Part shown: positions 51,124 to 59,861 of the stretch, one piece after another
Layout: every line of letters starts with the position of its first letter
Numbering within the stretch: the stretch's first letter is position 1
Assembly: GCA_035933635.1 (NCBI GenBank)
Contig: DASYYY010000021.1
Span: 248,001 to 312,000 of the forward strand
Length of the DNA stretch: 64,000 bases
Direction of reading: 5' to 3'
Source: JAKIVR01 sp035933635
Lineage (GTDB): Archaea > Thermoplasmatota > Thermoplasmata > Lutacidiplasmatales > UBA184
Position numbers and translations under genes: made by a program
The notes under the pieces: model-generated
Databases searched by the model: none
The model's input: only the letters and a program-made list of their open reading frames with translations
What the model was told of the DNA's origin: nothing

Positions 51124-52001
51124 GCGAGGACGCCGACCCCCCGTAGCGCCATCAGTATCGCCGCCACGACGAGCACGACGGCGAAGGTCACCTTCAGTTG
51201 GGAGACCGACGCGCTCCGCTGGTATCCGATGCCCAGACGGCTGCCCACCATCATCCCGACCACGATCGGCGCGCACCAGAACAACGCGACCTCTCCAGCG
51301 AACAGATAGATGATCGCGCTCGCGCTCGCCGTCATCCCGATCATGAAGTTCGAGGTGGCGCCGGCGACCCGGATCGGGACGTTCATGAATCCGTTCATCG
51401 CCGGAACGTAGACAATCCCGCCGCCGATGCCGAACAGGCCCGAGAGCACTCCGGCGATCCCCGACAGCGCGAGTCCGGCCCGGGTGCCGGTGACGCGGTA
51501 GTCGATGCGGTGGCCGCCCTCGTCGTAGTATTCGCCGTGGAGCCGAAGCCGGTCCGCCCACGCGTCGCGCGGCGGATCACGGACGGTGTCGGAGCGTCGC
51601 TGTCGGAACATCAGACCGGCGGGAACGAGCACGACCGGTACGAACGCGAGCACGAGAAGGTCCGGAGCATGGGCGAGGACGGCGACGGTCACGATCGCCC
51701 CCAGGACCCCGCCGATGACCGTCGCCACCTCGAGGAACATCGCGATACGCAGGTCGGCGAGCCCCTCGCTCGCGTAGGTCGAGGCCGCCCCGCTCGAGGT
51801 GGCGATCACCGCGACAAGGCTCGTGGCGATCGCAACAGGGGGGGACAGCCCGAACAGTAAGATCAGCATCGGGACGATGAACACCCCGCCGCCGAGACCG
51901 AGCATGCCCCCCAGCAGCCCTGCGCCGACGGCAAAGACGAACAGGAAGACCAGGACGAGCAGTACCGAGACCGTCGGGTCGAGTCCCAGGATCGTGAACA
52001 C
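51120..52001 (-). CDS. TauE/SafE family permease (sulfite/organosulfur exporter type)
   Basis: 293 residues with about eight helices in two homologous halves, each beginning with the GxLGIGGG-type loop (GGMLGLGGGVFIVPML and GLFGIGGGIVYVPAM). The family moves sulfite, sulfoacetate or related anions. GTG start 52001, about 34 bp from a TATA-like box overlapping the dinB stop. Head of the TauE-DUF1634-AlkP operon. Confidence 0.87.
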   Translation of the reverse strand: MFTILGLDPTVSVLLVLVFLFVFAVGAGLLGGMLGLGGGVFIVPMLILLFGLSPPVAIATSLVAVIATSSGAASTYASEGLADLRIAMFLEVATVIGGVLGAIVTVAVLAHAPDLLVLAFVPVVLVPAGLMFRQRRSDTVRDPPRDAWADRLRLHGEYYDEGGHRIDYRVTGTRAGLALSGIAGVLSGLFGIGGGIVYVPAMNGFMNVPIRVAGATSNFMIGMTASASAIIYLFAGEVALFWCAPIVVGMMVGSRLGIGYQRSASVSQLKVTFAVVLVVAAILMALRGVGVLA

Positions 52002-52030
52002 CGGCGGACCGTGCGGCCACCGAGCGGTCG

Positions 52031-52038
52031 CTATTTAT
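52031..52038 (-). promoter_or_regulatory. TATA-like box of the TauE operon, overlapping the dinB stop
   Basis: ATAAATAG on the minus strand; its last bases are the dinB TAG stop. The centre is about 34 bp before GTG 52001, predicting a leader of about 8 bases. Confidence 0.5.
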
Positions 52039-53143
52039 CGGTCCCCGAGGGCGTCACGAACTCCTCGAGCGCGGGTTGGCGGCCCCGACGCGCGGTGAGC
52101 TCTCCGGCCGAGACCGACAGCCGGCGTACCGCTCGGTCCCGCTGGGAACGTTCGCGTTCCAGGAGCTCGCGGGCCAGCCGGACGGATTCGCGCACGAGCG
52201 CCTCGGCCCCCTCGTGCGCCGCCGGCAACTGCCGACCCCGTTGGATCTGGGTGAAATCCTCCCACCGGATCCGGACCACGACGTTCTGGTAGTGCAACCC
52301 CTCCGAGCGTAGCCCCTCGGCGAGCTCCGTCGCCATCTGCTCGACGCGCCGGAGGATCTCACTTTCGTCGCGCGTGTCCTGCTCGAACGTCCGGTCCATG
52401 CTTCGCTGGCGGGGCCCCGAATCCTGGGGCAGGGTGGCGAGCTCGGGCACGGGCCGTCCCATCGCCAGCGCCCTCAGCGAGTCGGCATAGGAACCGAGGA
52501 TCGTGCGCAGCGAGCCGACGGAGGCACGGGCGAGGTCCTCGATCGTGCGGACCTCGATGCGGAGCAATCGTTCGCTCGTCTTGGGCCCGATGCCGGGGAT
52601 GGCACCGACGGCGAGGGGTGAGAGGAACTCCCGCGTCCCTTCGGCGGGCACGACACGGACGCCCCCGGGTTTGGCGGCATCGCAGGCGATCTTGGCGACG
52701 ACCGAGTACGGGCTCGCCCCGATCGAGGCCGGAAGGTGGAGCTCGGCCGACAAGGCGCTCTGGATGTCGCGCGCCCAGGCCTCCACCTCGTCGCGGCCCT
52801 CGAGGTCGACCTCAAGCGCGGCCTCGTCGATGGAGAGCGGGACGACCCGATCGGCCCAGCGCCCGAGCAACTGACGGATCTCTCGAGCGGTCCGCTCGTA
52901 CTTGCCGAAGTCGGGCGGGATCCAGGTCGCGTCCGGGGCTTTCCGTAGCGCCGCGAGGCTCGGCATCGCGCTGTGGACCCCCAGCGCCCGGGCCTCGTAG
53001 CTCGCCGAAAGCACGACCCCCCGGCTCGGACCTCCCTGCGGTTTGTGGCCGACGATGACGGCGGTGCCGCGGAGCTCGGGCCGGTCCCGGAGCTCGGCCG
53101 ACACGTAGTAGGCGTCCATGTCGACGTAGACGACCCATCGCAT
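52031..53143 (-). CDS. dinB: DNA polymerase IV (Y-family)
   Basis: 370 residues from ATG 53143. VVYVDMDAYYVSAE supplies the first catalytic Asp pair, SIDEAALEV the second acidic pair, the HhH segment IPGIGPKTSERLLRI and the C-terminal little-finger domain follow. It performs translesion synthesis. The frame is open 112 codons upstream into low-complexity sequence, but homologues start at the VDMD motif. The start is preceded by a TTTCATAC element 35-45 bp upstream. No PCNA-type gene nearby. Confidence 0.94.
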   Translation of the reverse strand: MRWVVYVDMDAYYVSAELRDRPELRGTAVIVGHKPQGGPSRGVVLSASYEARALGVHSAMPSLAALRKAPDATWIPPDFGKYERTAREIRQLLGRWADRVVPLSIDEAALEVDLEGRDEVEAWARDIQSALSAELHLPASIGASPYSVVAKIACDAAKPGGVRVVPAEGTREFLSPLAVGAIPGIGPKTSERLLRIEVRTIEDLARASVGSLRTILGSYADSLRALAMGRPVPELATLPQDSGPRQRSMDRTFEQDTRDESEILRRVEQMATELAEGLRSEGLHYQNVVVRIRWEDFTQIQRGRQLPAAHEGAEALVRESVRLARELLERERSQRDRAVRRLSVSAGELTARRGRQPALEEFVTPSGTDK

Positions 53144-53214
53144 CGATCGGCCCCGGTCCTCGAGGACGAGGGCGGCGGGTATGAAAGACCCCGTCGGGAG
53201 CGTGAAACGGTCGG

Positions 53215-53940
53215 CTACCGGCCGAAATCGACCGCCTTGGCGTCGACGCTGATCCCGTTCGGCCCGATCACGTAGGGCTGGACCGAGCGCTGGTGGGCGG
53301 TGCGTCGCATCTTGAGCACCCGGAGCGACAGGCCGATCCGGTGGCCGTCGGCGCCCTGGTTGTACCCGAGGAGGATGACGCCGTCGGCGACGTACTCGCT
53401 CAGTCCGTCGCGACTGACCTCGGGGTGCCGGGGGTCCGCCTCGGCGGTCAGGAGCGTGGTCGCCCCCGCGCCGCGGCATGCCGCCGCAAGGGCGAACAGC
53501 GTCGAACGTCGCGAAGGCTCGTCGTCGCTGAGCATGTTGAGCAGCGAGACGGAGTCGACCACGATCCGCTGGACCCCCAACTGGCCCAGCTGCTTGGGCA
53601 GATCGCTCTGGATCCGGTGGAGGTTGCCGTGCGTTTCTTTCGGGTCCAGCCGCAGGATAGTCAGCGCGCCGCTCTTTTGAGCGCCCTCGACCGGCCAGCC
53701 GAACTGGCGCGCGCTGTCCATGAGCGCGGCCGACTCCTCCTCCAACGACAGGAAGATCCCTTTCTCGCCCTGGCTCACGCCGGCGAAGAGGAACTGCAGC
53801 GCGAGGCAGGTCTTGCCGGTACCCGGAAGCCCGGTGACGAGCACGACGTGGCCGGTGGGAAAGCCTCCGCCCAGCATCTCGTCCAGGCCCGCGATCCCCG
53901 AGGCGGCCCGGACGGTGGCGGGGTGCTCAGATGCGCTCAT
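53215..53940 (-). CDS. KaiC/RAD55-like single-domain ATPase (intact P-loop)
   Basis: 241 residues. GLDEMLGGGFPTGHVVLVTG leads into Walker A GLPGTGKT (residues 37-44). The KaiC-type acidic EEE (FLSLEEES) and Walker B-like RIVVDSVSLL follow, with no C-terminal second domain. Archaeal KaiC-like proteins act in signalling, motility or gas-vesicle control. It shares 14 bases with an upstream KaiC-like gene whose P-loop is broken; the two may form a hetero-oligomer. Confidence 0.85.
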   Translation of the reverse strand: MSASEHPATVRAASGIAGLDEMLGGGFPTGHVVLVTGLPGTGKTCLALQFLFAGVSQGEKGIFLSLEEESAALMDSARQFGWPVEGAQKSGALTILRLDPKETHGNLHRIQSDLPKQLGQLGVQRIVVDSVSLLNMLSDDEPSRRSTLFALAAACRGAGATTLLTAEADPRHPEVSRDGLSEYVADGVILLGYNQGADGHRIGLSLRVLKMRRTAHQRSVQPYVIGPNGISVDAKAVDFGR

Positions 53941-54850
53941 ATTGCGTGGTCACGAGACCGGTCAGCGAGCTGATCCGGATGACGAACCGACCCTGGTGCT
54001 CGTGCGGCACGTGGGTCAGGACCGGCATGAACTTCGGGATGACCATCACGCGTTGCCGGGTCGAGCGCGTGGGGCTGGTGTTCCACGAGAAGGCCAGCAC
54101 GCCGTCGACCGAGTCGACGATGGCCTGCTCGGTGTCGGCGGGCGCGACCCCCCGGCTCAGGATGAGATAGACCAACCCTTCCCACTCTTTGGCCCGTCGG
54201 CGGAGGCCCTTGAGCAGCGTGAGCAGGTCCTCGATGGCGATGCCCTTGCGGACGAGGAGGTCGGTCAGCGAGTCGAGGATCAGGACGTTGGACGGCCCCA
54301 GCTGTTCGAGCGCCCGGGTCACGGCGCCGAGAGGTCCACCCCCGCCTTCGAACCGGCTCGTGCCGAGCGGCGCGGCCAACAACGGTGGGGGCGTCGTCGC
54401 CCAGTTCGACGGGACCACCGTGTCGGCGAAGTAGGCCGCCGACAGGTCCGAGAACGACAGGTGCCTCTCGAGCGCCTCGAGGTAGTTCGCCTCGAACGAG
54501 CCCTGCACCTCGCGCAGCACCTGCTCGCGCGAGCGCGTCAGGCTCAGGTACGCCACCCCGCGCGGGTACACGAAGCTCCCCCGGGCCCCGCCCAGGTAGA
54601 ACTTGTGCAGCCGTTCGTCGTCGTGGCGGAACATCAAGTGCGTCGCCGACGTGATCGCGAACTCGTGGTGGCCGGCGCCGGCCTCGCCCAGAAGGAGGAC
54701 CACGGAGCCGACGGGAAGTCCGCCGGAAAGCGTGTCGAAATCGGCCACACCGGTGGGCACCCGAGGGTCGCTCGCGGGGGGAACGAACTCCCGCCCGAAC
54801 TCCGGGGCGTGCCATTCGGGCAGGGCCGGTATCGGGCTCTGCGTCGCCAT
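53927..54850 (-). CDS. KaiC/RAD55-like protein with degenerate Walker A
   Basis: 307 residues. TGVADFDTLSGGLPVGSVVLLLG matches the KaiC/RAD55 entry strand, but the P-loop reads GEAGAGHH (residues 55-62), without the catalytic Lys; Walker B-like NVLILDSLTDLL is kept. ATP hydrolysis is unlikely; nucleotide-free scaffolding or regulation of its neighbour is possible. ATG 54850. Similar Lys-less RAD55 proteins exist in other archaea, so this is a subfamily trait rather than decay. Confidence 0.75.
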   Translation of the reverse strand: MATQSPIPALPEWHAPEFGREFVPPASDPRVPTGVADFDTLSGGLPVGSVVLLLGEAGAGHHEFAITSATHLMFRHDDERLHKFYLGGARGSFVYPRGVAYLSLTRSREQVLREVQGSFEANYLEALERHLSFSDLSAAYFADTVVPSNWATTPPPLLAAPLGTSRFEGGGGPLGAVTRALEQLGPSNVLILDSLTDLLVRKGIAIEDLLTLLKGLRRRAKEWEGLVYLILSRGVAPADTEQAIVDSVDGVLAFSWNTSPTRSTRQRVMVIPKFMPVLTHVPHEHQGRFVIRISSLTGLVTTQYERI

Positions 54851-54889
54851 GGAGTACCGGTGGGCGGAACTGCCGTCCCCGCGGTATTT

Positions 54890-56260
54890 CTATGCTTGGT
54901 TGGATGCGGCCGGTGAGCGTTCCCGGCCGTCGGTCGGCGAGGGGATCGCGCCCGATTTGATGAGTTCGCGGAGCAGGACCGTCGCGTACGCGCCTTTGGG
55001 CAGGGCGAACGTGGCCCGGTAGCTCGCCGAGCCGTCGGCGCCGACCCTCGGAGAAACCTCCAGACCCATCGGGGGAACGGCCAGCGCGAGCGGGCGGTAG
55101 GAGCCTTCGCTGGCCAGGTCCGGCGTCCGGGGCAGATTGAACTGCTCTCGGGCGACCCCCTCGTCCGAGAGCAGACCACCGAGGAGCTCACCCGGAACCC
55201 CCGTCATGGTCGGGGTCCCGAACCCCACGAGCGGTCCGGCCACCACCGCACGCTCGCGTCGCAGCATCTCCCGCGCTTCGGTCAGGTTCTCCTCGCCCAC
55301 CGGGATCGGGTCGACGCCGGGGACCGTTCCATCGCGGGCGACCCGGAGTAGGAGGTCGCCGGGGATCGCTTCGGTCAAGGCGATCGCTCGGGCCCGGCGC
55401 CGTACGATGTATTCGTTGAACAGTCGGGACTGGAAGGCGTGGACGAAGAGTCGGCGCAACTCCCGGGGCAGGGCATGGAGGGCGCGGGTGCTGTCGTGCC
55501 CGCGGGAAAGGCGATCGAGAAGGGCGCGCTCGAACCGGTAGGCCGGCGGGAACTCCTTCAGGGCGCGTTCGGCGTCCTGGTGCTCGGAGAACTGTCGGCG
55601 CGCGGCCGTCCCCTCGGCCGATTCACCGGGAGTCTCGGCTTCCAGGTAGATCCGCACCGCCGCATCGGGATCCCCGCGGACGAGCGCGGCTCCGACCAGG
55701 TGGGTCACGGGGCGGACCTCCCCGAAGCGCTGGAGTCCGAAGAAATTCGGAATGCAGCGTGCCTCCCGCAGCTCTCCGGCGAGCGCGTCAAGTTGCGCAC
55801 GGAGGTCGGCGGCGTCCCCGGCGACGTCGCGCACCCGGATGTCGAAGGAATTGCCGAAATGGTGTCCGAGCACCACCCCCCGGTCCGACCGATACATTTC
55901 CAGAATGTCGACGCCGGCTAACGGCGACGCGTTGGCGGGCCGGGGCGCCCCTCGGTAGGAGAGCAGTTGTTCCGTGATCGCCCGCCGATCCTTGGTCCCG
56001 GCCCACGCGATCGACCCGGGGCGTAGCCCGAAGCGTGAGGCGAGCCGTTGGGCGAGCTCGTGCTGCTCCCAGTTGCGCGCCACGACGCGGAGCACGGTGA
56101 ACTCGCCGTCGTCCACCGGGGGGGGATAGAGCGAGAGCTCCCTCACCCGGAAGTCCTCCGGCTCGAGCTTGAGCCGGCCGCCCGTGCCGGGCGATGCGGT
56201 TTGATAGAACCCGAGCCCGAGGCTCGTTTCCGTCGGAGGCGGGGCCGGTCCGTAGAGCAC
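54890..56260 (-). CDS. truD: tRNA pseudouridine synthase D (TruD)
   Basis: 456 residues, archaeal length. FRVREL, WAGTKDRRAITEQLLS (catalytic Asp in TKD), IPNFFGLQRFGEVRPVTHLVGAALV and FQSRLFNEYIVRRR are TruD/Pus7 signatures. It isomerises U13 in tRNA. GTG start 56260 is about 22 bp from a TATA-like box at 56279-56286, which may also serve the divergent gene. Followed 39 bases later by the KaiC-like pair. Confidence 0.94.
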   Translation of the reverse strand: MLYGPAPPPTETSLGLGFYQTASPGTGGRLKLEPEDFRVRELSLYPPPVDDGEFTVLRVVARNWEQHELAQRLASRFGLRPGSIAWAGTKDRRAITEQLLSYRGAPRPANASPLAGVDILEMYRSDRGVVLGHHFGNSFDIRVRDVAGDAADLRAQLDALAGELREARCIPNFFGLQRFGEVRPVTHLVGAALVRGDPDAAVRIYLEAETPGESAEGTAARRQFSEHQDAERALKEFPPAYRFERALLDRLSRGHDSTRALHALPRELRRLFVHAFQSRLFNEYIVRRRARAIALTEAIPGDLLLRVARDGTVPGVDPIPVGEENLTEAREMLRRERAVVAGPLVGFGTPTMTGVPGELLGGLLSDEGVAREQFNLPRTPDLASEGSYRPLALAVPPMGLEVSPRVGADGSASYRATFALPKGAYATVLLRELIKSGAIPSPTDGRERSPAASNQA

Positions 56261-56278
56261 GGCCTCCCAACGCGGATT

Positions 56279-56286
56279 CCATATAG
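56279..56286. promoter_or_regulatory. TATA-like box shared by truD (-) and the divergent gene (+)
   Basis: CCATATAG, partly palindromic, the only such box in the 55-base divergent gap. Centred 33 bp before ATG 56316 (leader about 7) and 22 bp from GTG 56260, so spacing fits the plus strand better. Confidence 0.45.
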
Positions 56287-56315
56287 GCCGACCGCGCTCG
56301 GACCGCTACGAGGGC

Positions 56316-56786
56316 ATGATCCAGGCGGTCGCCCGAGTTCTGAAGAACGTCATTGAGGTCCAGGTCGGGACCGAGACGTGGACCGCCCGCCCCGTCGTCA
56401 CCGCGACGGGTGCACTGACCAAGCGGATCGCCGCCCTGTTCTCCACCGTGTACGAGGTGGTCCGCCCGGCCGAGCCGGACGCGGTCCACGCGACGGTCTC
56501 CTACCATCCGAAGAAGGACGAGATCCTCATTCAGATCGGGGAACAGAAGTGGCACACGCGATCGTCGCTGTTCGGACCGACGACGTTCGAGTACGGCGGC
56601 ATCTCCTACACGATCGTCGAGAAGCTCACCGGCAAGTTCGCGATCCTCCGGGGGGAGGCCCTCATCGCGCAGGGTGAGGTGGGATTCCGCCGATGCATGC
56701 TGCGCGAGTACCCACCGGAATTCGAGGTGTTCCTGACCAACCTGTGCCTCGGATACCTCGTACGGGTCCTGTTCTGGGCCCAGTAG
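56316..56786 (+). CDS. Small beta-rich protein, unknown
   Basis: 156 residues, dominated by beta strands (VIEVQVGTETWTARP, HATVSYHPKKDEILIQIG, YGGISYTIVEKLTGKFAILRG), ending with a hydrophobic helix (FEVFLTNLCLGYLVRVLFW). The layout loosely resembles tubby/LURP-one or DUF1934-like barrels. The C-terminal helix could touch a membrane. No family assigned. Divergent from truD. Confidence 0.65.
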   Translation: MIQAVARVLKNVIEVQVGTETWTARPVVTATGALTKRIAALFSTVYEVVRPAEPDAVHATVSYHPKKDEILIQIGEQKWHTRSSLFGPTTFEYGGISYTIVEKLTGKFAILRGEALIAQGEVGFRRCMLREYPPEFEVFLTNLCLGYLVRVLFWAQ

Positions 56787-56810
56787 CGGAGGAACGCGCC
56801 GCCGGTCCGC

Positions 56811-57623
56811 TCAGCCCGCGGGCATCCGAACGGCGCCCAGGTCGTGGTCCAGTTCCTCGTCGCCGGCCAGATGCTCGCGGGAGAGGAAATCCGGCCATGC
56901 GCGGTTGTTGTGGATGTCGTGGGAGAACAGCCAGCCTCCCGGCACGAGCCGGGGTCGGGCCATCGTGTATTCCGCGGTCATACGGTCGTACAGGTGCAGA
57001 CTATCGTGGATGAAGATCTCCAGCGGCTTGGCCTCGTCGGCGAGCACACCGGGGAGCAGGTCCTCCGAGGCGCCGACGCGGAGGTTCCAGCGGGACCGTA
57101 GGCGCTCCGGGACGAGCCAGCCCACCGGCCGCTCGACGATGGTGCCTACGGCGCCCTCGGGCATCTGGCCGACGGCGATCTTCTGAATCCCGATCGACCA
57201 CAGGGTGCCCCGCTCGTTGCGGGCCAGCCCCTCGAGGAGGAGCCGCGCGCTGTACCCGGAGGAGACCCCCGTCTCGACGACCGCGCTCGGGCGGACCGCG
57301 CGGACGAAGACGTACAACAGCGGCGCCTGCATCATCGCGCCGGCGCTGGGCAGCGCGCCGATCGCCGTGTACAGCTCCCGGTGCAGCGGGGCCAGCTCGT
57401 CGAAGTAGGCCCGCAACCGCCCGGGCGGCGCGCCGGTCAGGTGCGCGAGCGCCGGCAGGGCCACCTCGAACATCGGCCGCCAGTCGCGGAACCGCGGGTT
57501 CACGGCGAATCGCACGTCCCGGTGACGGACCTCGCGCTCGTAGACGTACTGCGCCCAGGCCAGCGGATGCCGACCGAAATGGTACAGCCGGCGCCGCCAT
57601 GCCGCCCCCCGAGTTTCCGCCAC
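56811..57623 (-). CDS. Class I SAM-dependent O-methyltransferase-like protein
   Basis: 270 residues from GTG 57623. N-terminal helical lead, then VVETGVSSGYSARLLLEGL (SAM motif, about 118-136), IFIHDSLHLYDRMTAEY with an acidic metal-type site, and RLVPGGWLFSHDIHNN. This matches the Methyltransf_24/cephalosporin hydroxylase-like group acting on glycans or small molecules. An AGGAG SD 6 bases upstream of GTG 57623 fixes the start; a TATA-like ACTTAAGG lies at 57665-57672. Confidence 0.78.
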   Translation of the reverse strand: MAETRGAAWRRRLYHFGRHPLAWAQYVYEREVRHRDVRFAVNPRFRDWRPMFEVALPALAHLTGAPPGRLRAYFDELAPLHRELYTAIGALPSAGAMMQAPLLYVFVRAVRPSAVVETGVSSGYSARLLLEGLARNERGTLWSIGIQKIAVGQMPEGAVGTIVERPVGWLVPERLRSRWNLRVGASEDLLPGVLADEAKPLEIFIHDSLHLYDRMTAEYTMARPRLVPGGWLFSHDIHNNRAWPDFLSREHLAGDEELDHDLGAVRMPAG

Positions 57624-57690
57624 GATCGCTCCTGCTCGACGGGGCGCGCCGACAGGTCCTCGGGACTTAAGGCCGCCGCGCGGGGAGGCG

Positions 57691-59088
57691 TTACCTCGGG
57701 CTCCACGGCCGCGCACCGGCCGTGTGCGGCTCGACCGTGGCGAGGCGGAATCGGTGCCGGTACGGGTGCCCGACGGAGAACATGTGGAACGGGATCGGCA
57801 CGAGGAGGACGGCTCCGACCGTCACGATGCCGGCCGCGAGAAGGTAGGTCGCATGGACCCCCCAGCCGACGTAGAGCAGTCCTCCCAGGAGCGTGCCCAC
57901 GAGACCGCCGGCGCCGGAAACGGCGTTGTACAGGCCCAACGCACGGCCCCGTCCGGAGCGCCCGACCAGGCGCACGAGGAACAGCGTGCTCGCCGTGCTG
58001 ATGAACGCCCAGCTCACGCCCATCAACGCGTTCAGCAGCGTCAGGTAGCCGACGAGCCGGGGACTGCCCAGACCGAGGAGCAGGAAGGTCGTGCCCGGCA
58101 CGAACAGCAGGATCAGCAGCACGCGCGCCGCCAGGCCCTCGAGGAAGACGTACTTCGGGGAATGGACCTCGACGGCCAGGCCGGAATGGTAGTAGAGGGC
58201 GGTCGTCGCGGCGCTCGAACCGAGATAGGCGATGAACACCGCCGCATCGGAGAATCCGGCCTTCTGGATGAGGAAGACCGGGAACGGTCCGTAGAAGATG
58301 AAGAACCCGGCGCTCATCACGCCGAGCGCGACCAGGAACAGTGCCTCCCGGCTCGGGATCCGCTCCGCCTTGGACCGCGTGAGCTCAACGATATTCAACA
58401 CCCACGCGCGGACGTGTCGGATCCGCTCGAGGAAACCCCGGTTGCCGTTGATGAGGTCCGAGAGGCCCCGGCGGTCGATCAGCCGCGCCGGCTCCTCGAT
58501 CCAGCGCCAGGCGATCAGCGCACCGGCGAGCGCGAGCACCCCCGAGAGGATCAACAGGCCGGTCATGACCTGGACCTGCGGGGAGTTGAATCCGAGCACG
58601 AACAGCCAGACGAACCCGACGCCGAGTCCGACCGTGGTCCCGACGCCGGAGATCAGGCCGAAGAATCCGATGTCGGTCGGCCACCACCGCTTCTGGCGCG
58701 TCTCGAGCAGCAATAGCGTCCCGATGGGGGCGCTCGCCGCCGATGCGAGACCCTCGACAACGTTCAGCCAGAAGAACGTCGAGATGTCGGCCGCGAAGGC
58801 CATGGCGACGATCGACGCGCCGCTGGCCGCGAACGAACCGACGAGGAAGTACTTCCGATGCGCGACGCGGTCCGAGAGGTTGCCCCAGAGGATGGTGAAC
58901 GGGACCTGGCTGATGGCGCTCGCAGCGATGATGAGGACGACGACGAACGCGCTGGCCTGGAAGTGGGCCAGGGCGAGCAGCGGGATCAGTGGAGTGGCGA
59001 TCCCGTCGGAGACCGCCAGCGGAAGGTAGGCCAGGAACCAGAGGTCACTCGTCGAGGGGCGGACGGGCGACTGGATTTTGATCTCCAC
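57691..59088 (-). CDS. Major facilitator superfamily transporter (third type)
   Basis: 465 residues with 12 helices. QVPFTILWGNLSDRVAHRKYFLVG is the loop 2-3 MFS motif; a long cytosolic loop (about 205-245) divides the halves. It lacks the YAYNW motif of the other two MFS genes and looks like a drug- or sugar-efflux type. ATG 59088; TATA-like CCTTTATTC about 45 bp upstream. Upstream of the methyltransferase on the same strand, 67-base gap. Confidence 0.85.
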   Translation of the reverse strand: MEIKIQSPVRPSTSDLWFLAYLPLAVSDGIATPLIPLLALAHFQASAFVVVLIIAASAISQVPFTILWGNLSDRVAHRKYFLVGSFAASGASIVAMAFAADISTFFWLNVVEGLASAASAPIGTLLLLETRQKRWWPTDIGFFGLISGVGTTVGLGVGFVWLFVLGFNSPQVQVMTGLLILSGVLALAGALIAWRWIEEPARLIDRRGLSDLINGNRGFLERIRHVRAWVLNIVELTRSKAERIPSREALFLVALGVMSAGFFIFYGPFPVFLIQKAGFSDAAVFIAYLGSSAATTALYYHSGLAVEVHSPKYVFLEGLAARVLLILLFVPGTTFLLLGLGSPRLVGYLTLLNALMGVSWAFISTASTLFLVRLVGRSGRGRALGLYNAVSGAGGLVGTLLGGLLYVGWGVHATYLLAAGIVTVGAVLLVPIPFHMFSVGHPYRHRFRLATVEPHTAGARPWSPR

Positions 59089-59202
59089 GGACGGCCCCCG
59101 CAGCGCGTACGGCCGTTCGACCGGGATTCGGCGAATAAAGGCTCGGGCGCTCGTGCAAGGGTGGTCGGTTATCCGTCGGCGAAACGGGTCTCCGGGCGAC
59201 GT

Positions 59203-59781
59203 TCAGGCGCGGGCGACGCCCATCGCGTCGAGCAGTTCGCCGAAGTCTGAATCGTCGATCCACTCGACACGGAGGTACTCGCGGAGCACGGCGTCCGCGA
59301 CCCGCAGCCGGCGGGCCTCCTCGATGACGAACTTGTAGGCCTGGAGCTCCGTGGGTCGTCGGACGTAGGCCTCCGGGCGGTCGAAAAGCTCCTCGCCACG
59401 GTGCCGTTGTTGGATGTGGCAGAGCTCGTGGTAGATGTCCAGGAAGAGCGTGAGCTCGGGGCTCTCGCGTAGGTGGCCCTCGCCGATGACGATGCAGTCG
59501 ACCTGGGGTGCGATCACCGGTTCGAACCGGCGGCGACGAATCGTCCTCAACTTCTTCCATGGGGCGACGTACATCCAGAGGTCGCCCGGGTCGATCTCGA
59601 CGAACGTCTCGTGGAACAGCTTGGACCGCGCCTGGGCGTCGGGCTCTTGGCGTCGGGCCGTGGCCAAGCGGTCCAGGCCGGGGAACACCTCCAGCAATGG
59701 GTGGCGGCCGAGGGCCGCGTCGCGGCGCAACTGGAACCCGGGGGGGACCTCGCGTTCGGCAGCGGGCGAGCGCGGGGACAT
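59203..59781 (-). CDS. Putative HExxH metallopeptidase-like protein
   Basis: 192 residues. DIYHELCHIQQRH (about residues 114-126) contains HELCH, an HExxH zinc-binding site in a helix, followed 25 residues on by a TELQAYKFVIEEA helix that could give the third (Glu) ligand as in gluzincins. No signal peptide, no other peptidase block. It may be a cytosolic peptidase or an ImmA-like protein. Start 59781 is ATG. Confidence 0.6.
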   Translation of the reverse strand: MSPRSPAAEREVPPGFQLRRDAALGRHPLLEVFPGLDRLATARRQEPDAQARSKLFHETFVEIDPGDLWMYVAPWKKLRTIRRRRFEPVIAPQVDCIVIGEGHLRESPELTLFLDIYHELCHIQQRHRGEELFDRPEAYVRRPTELQAYKFVIEEARRLRVADAVLREYLRVEWIDDSDFGELLDAMGVARA

Positions 59782-59830
59782 TCGCCGAGGCGAACCCGGC
59801 AGCGAGATAACGACCGCGCCGGAAGGAGCC

Positions 59831-59838
59831 GATTTACC
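59831..59838 (+). promoter_or_regulatory. TATA-like box of the S58 peptidase-like gene
   Basis: GATTTACC, centred 27-28 bp before ATG 59862; leaderless layout. Confidence 0.5.
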
Positions 59839-59861
59839 CGTACGCTCGCTGGCCAGCGGGG

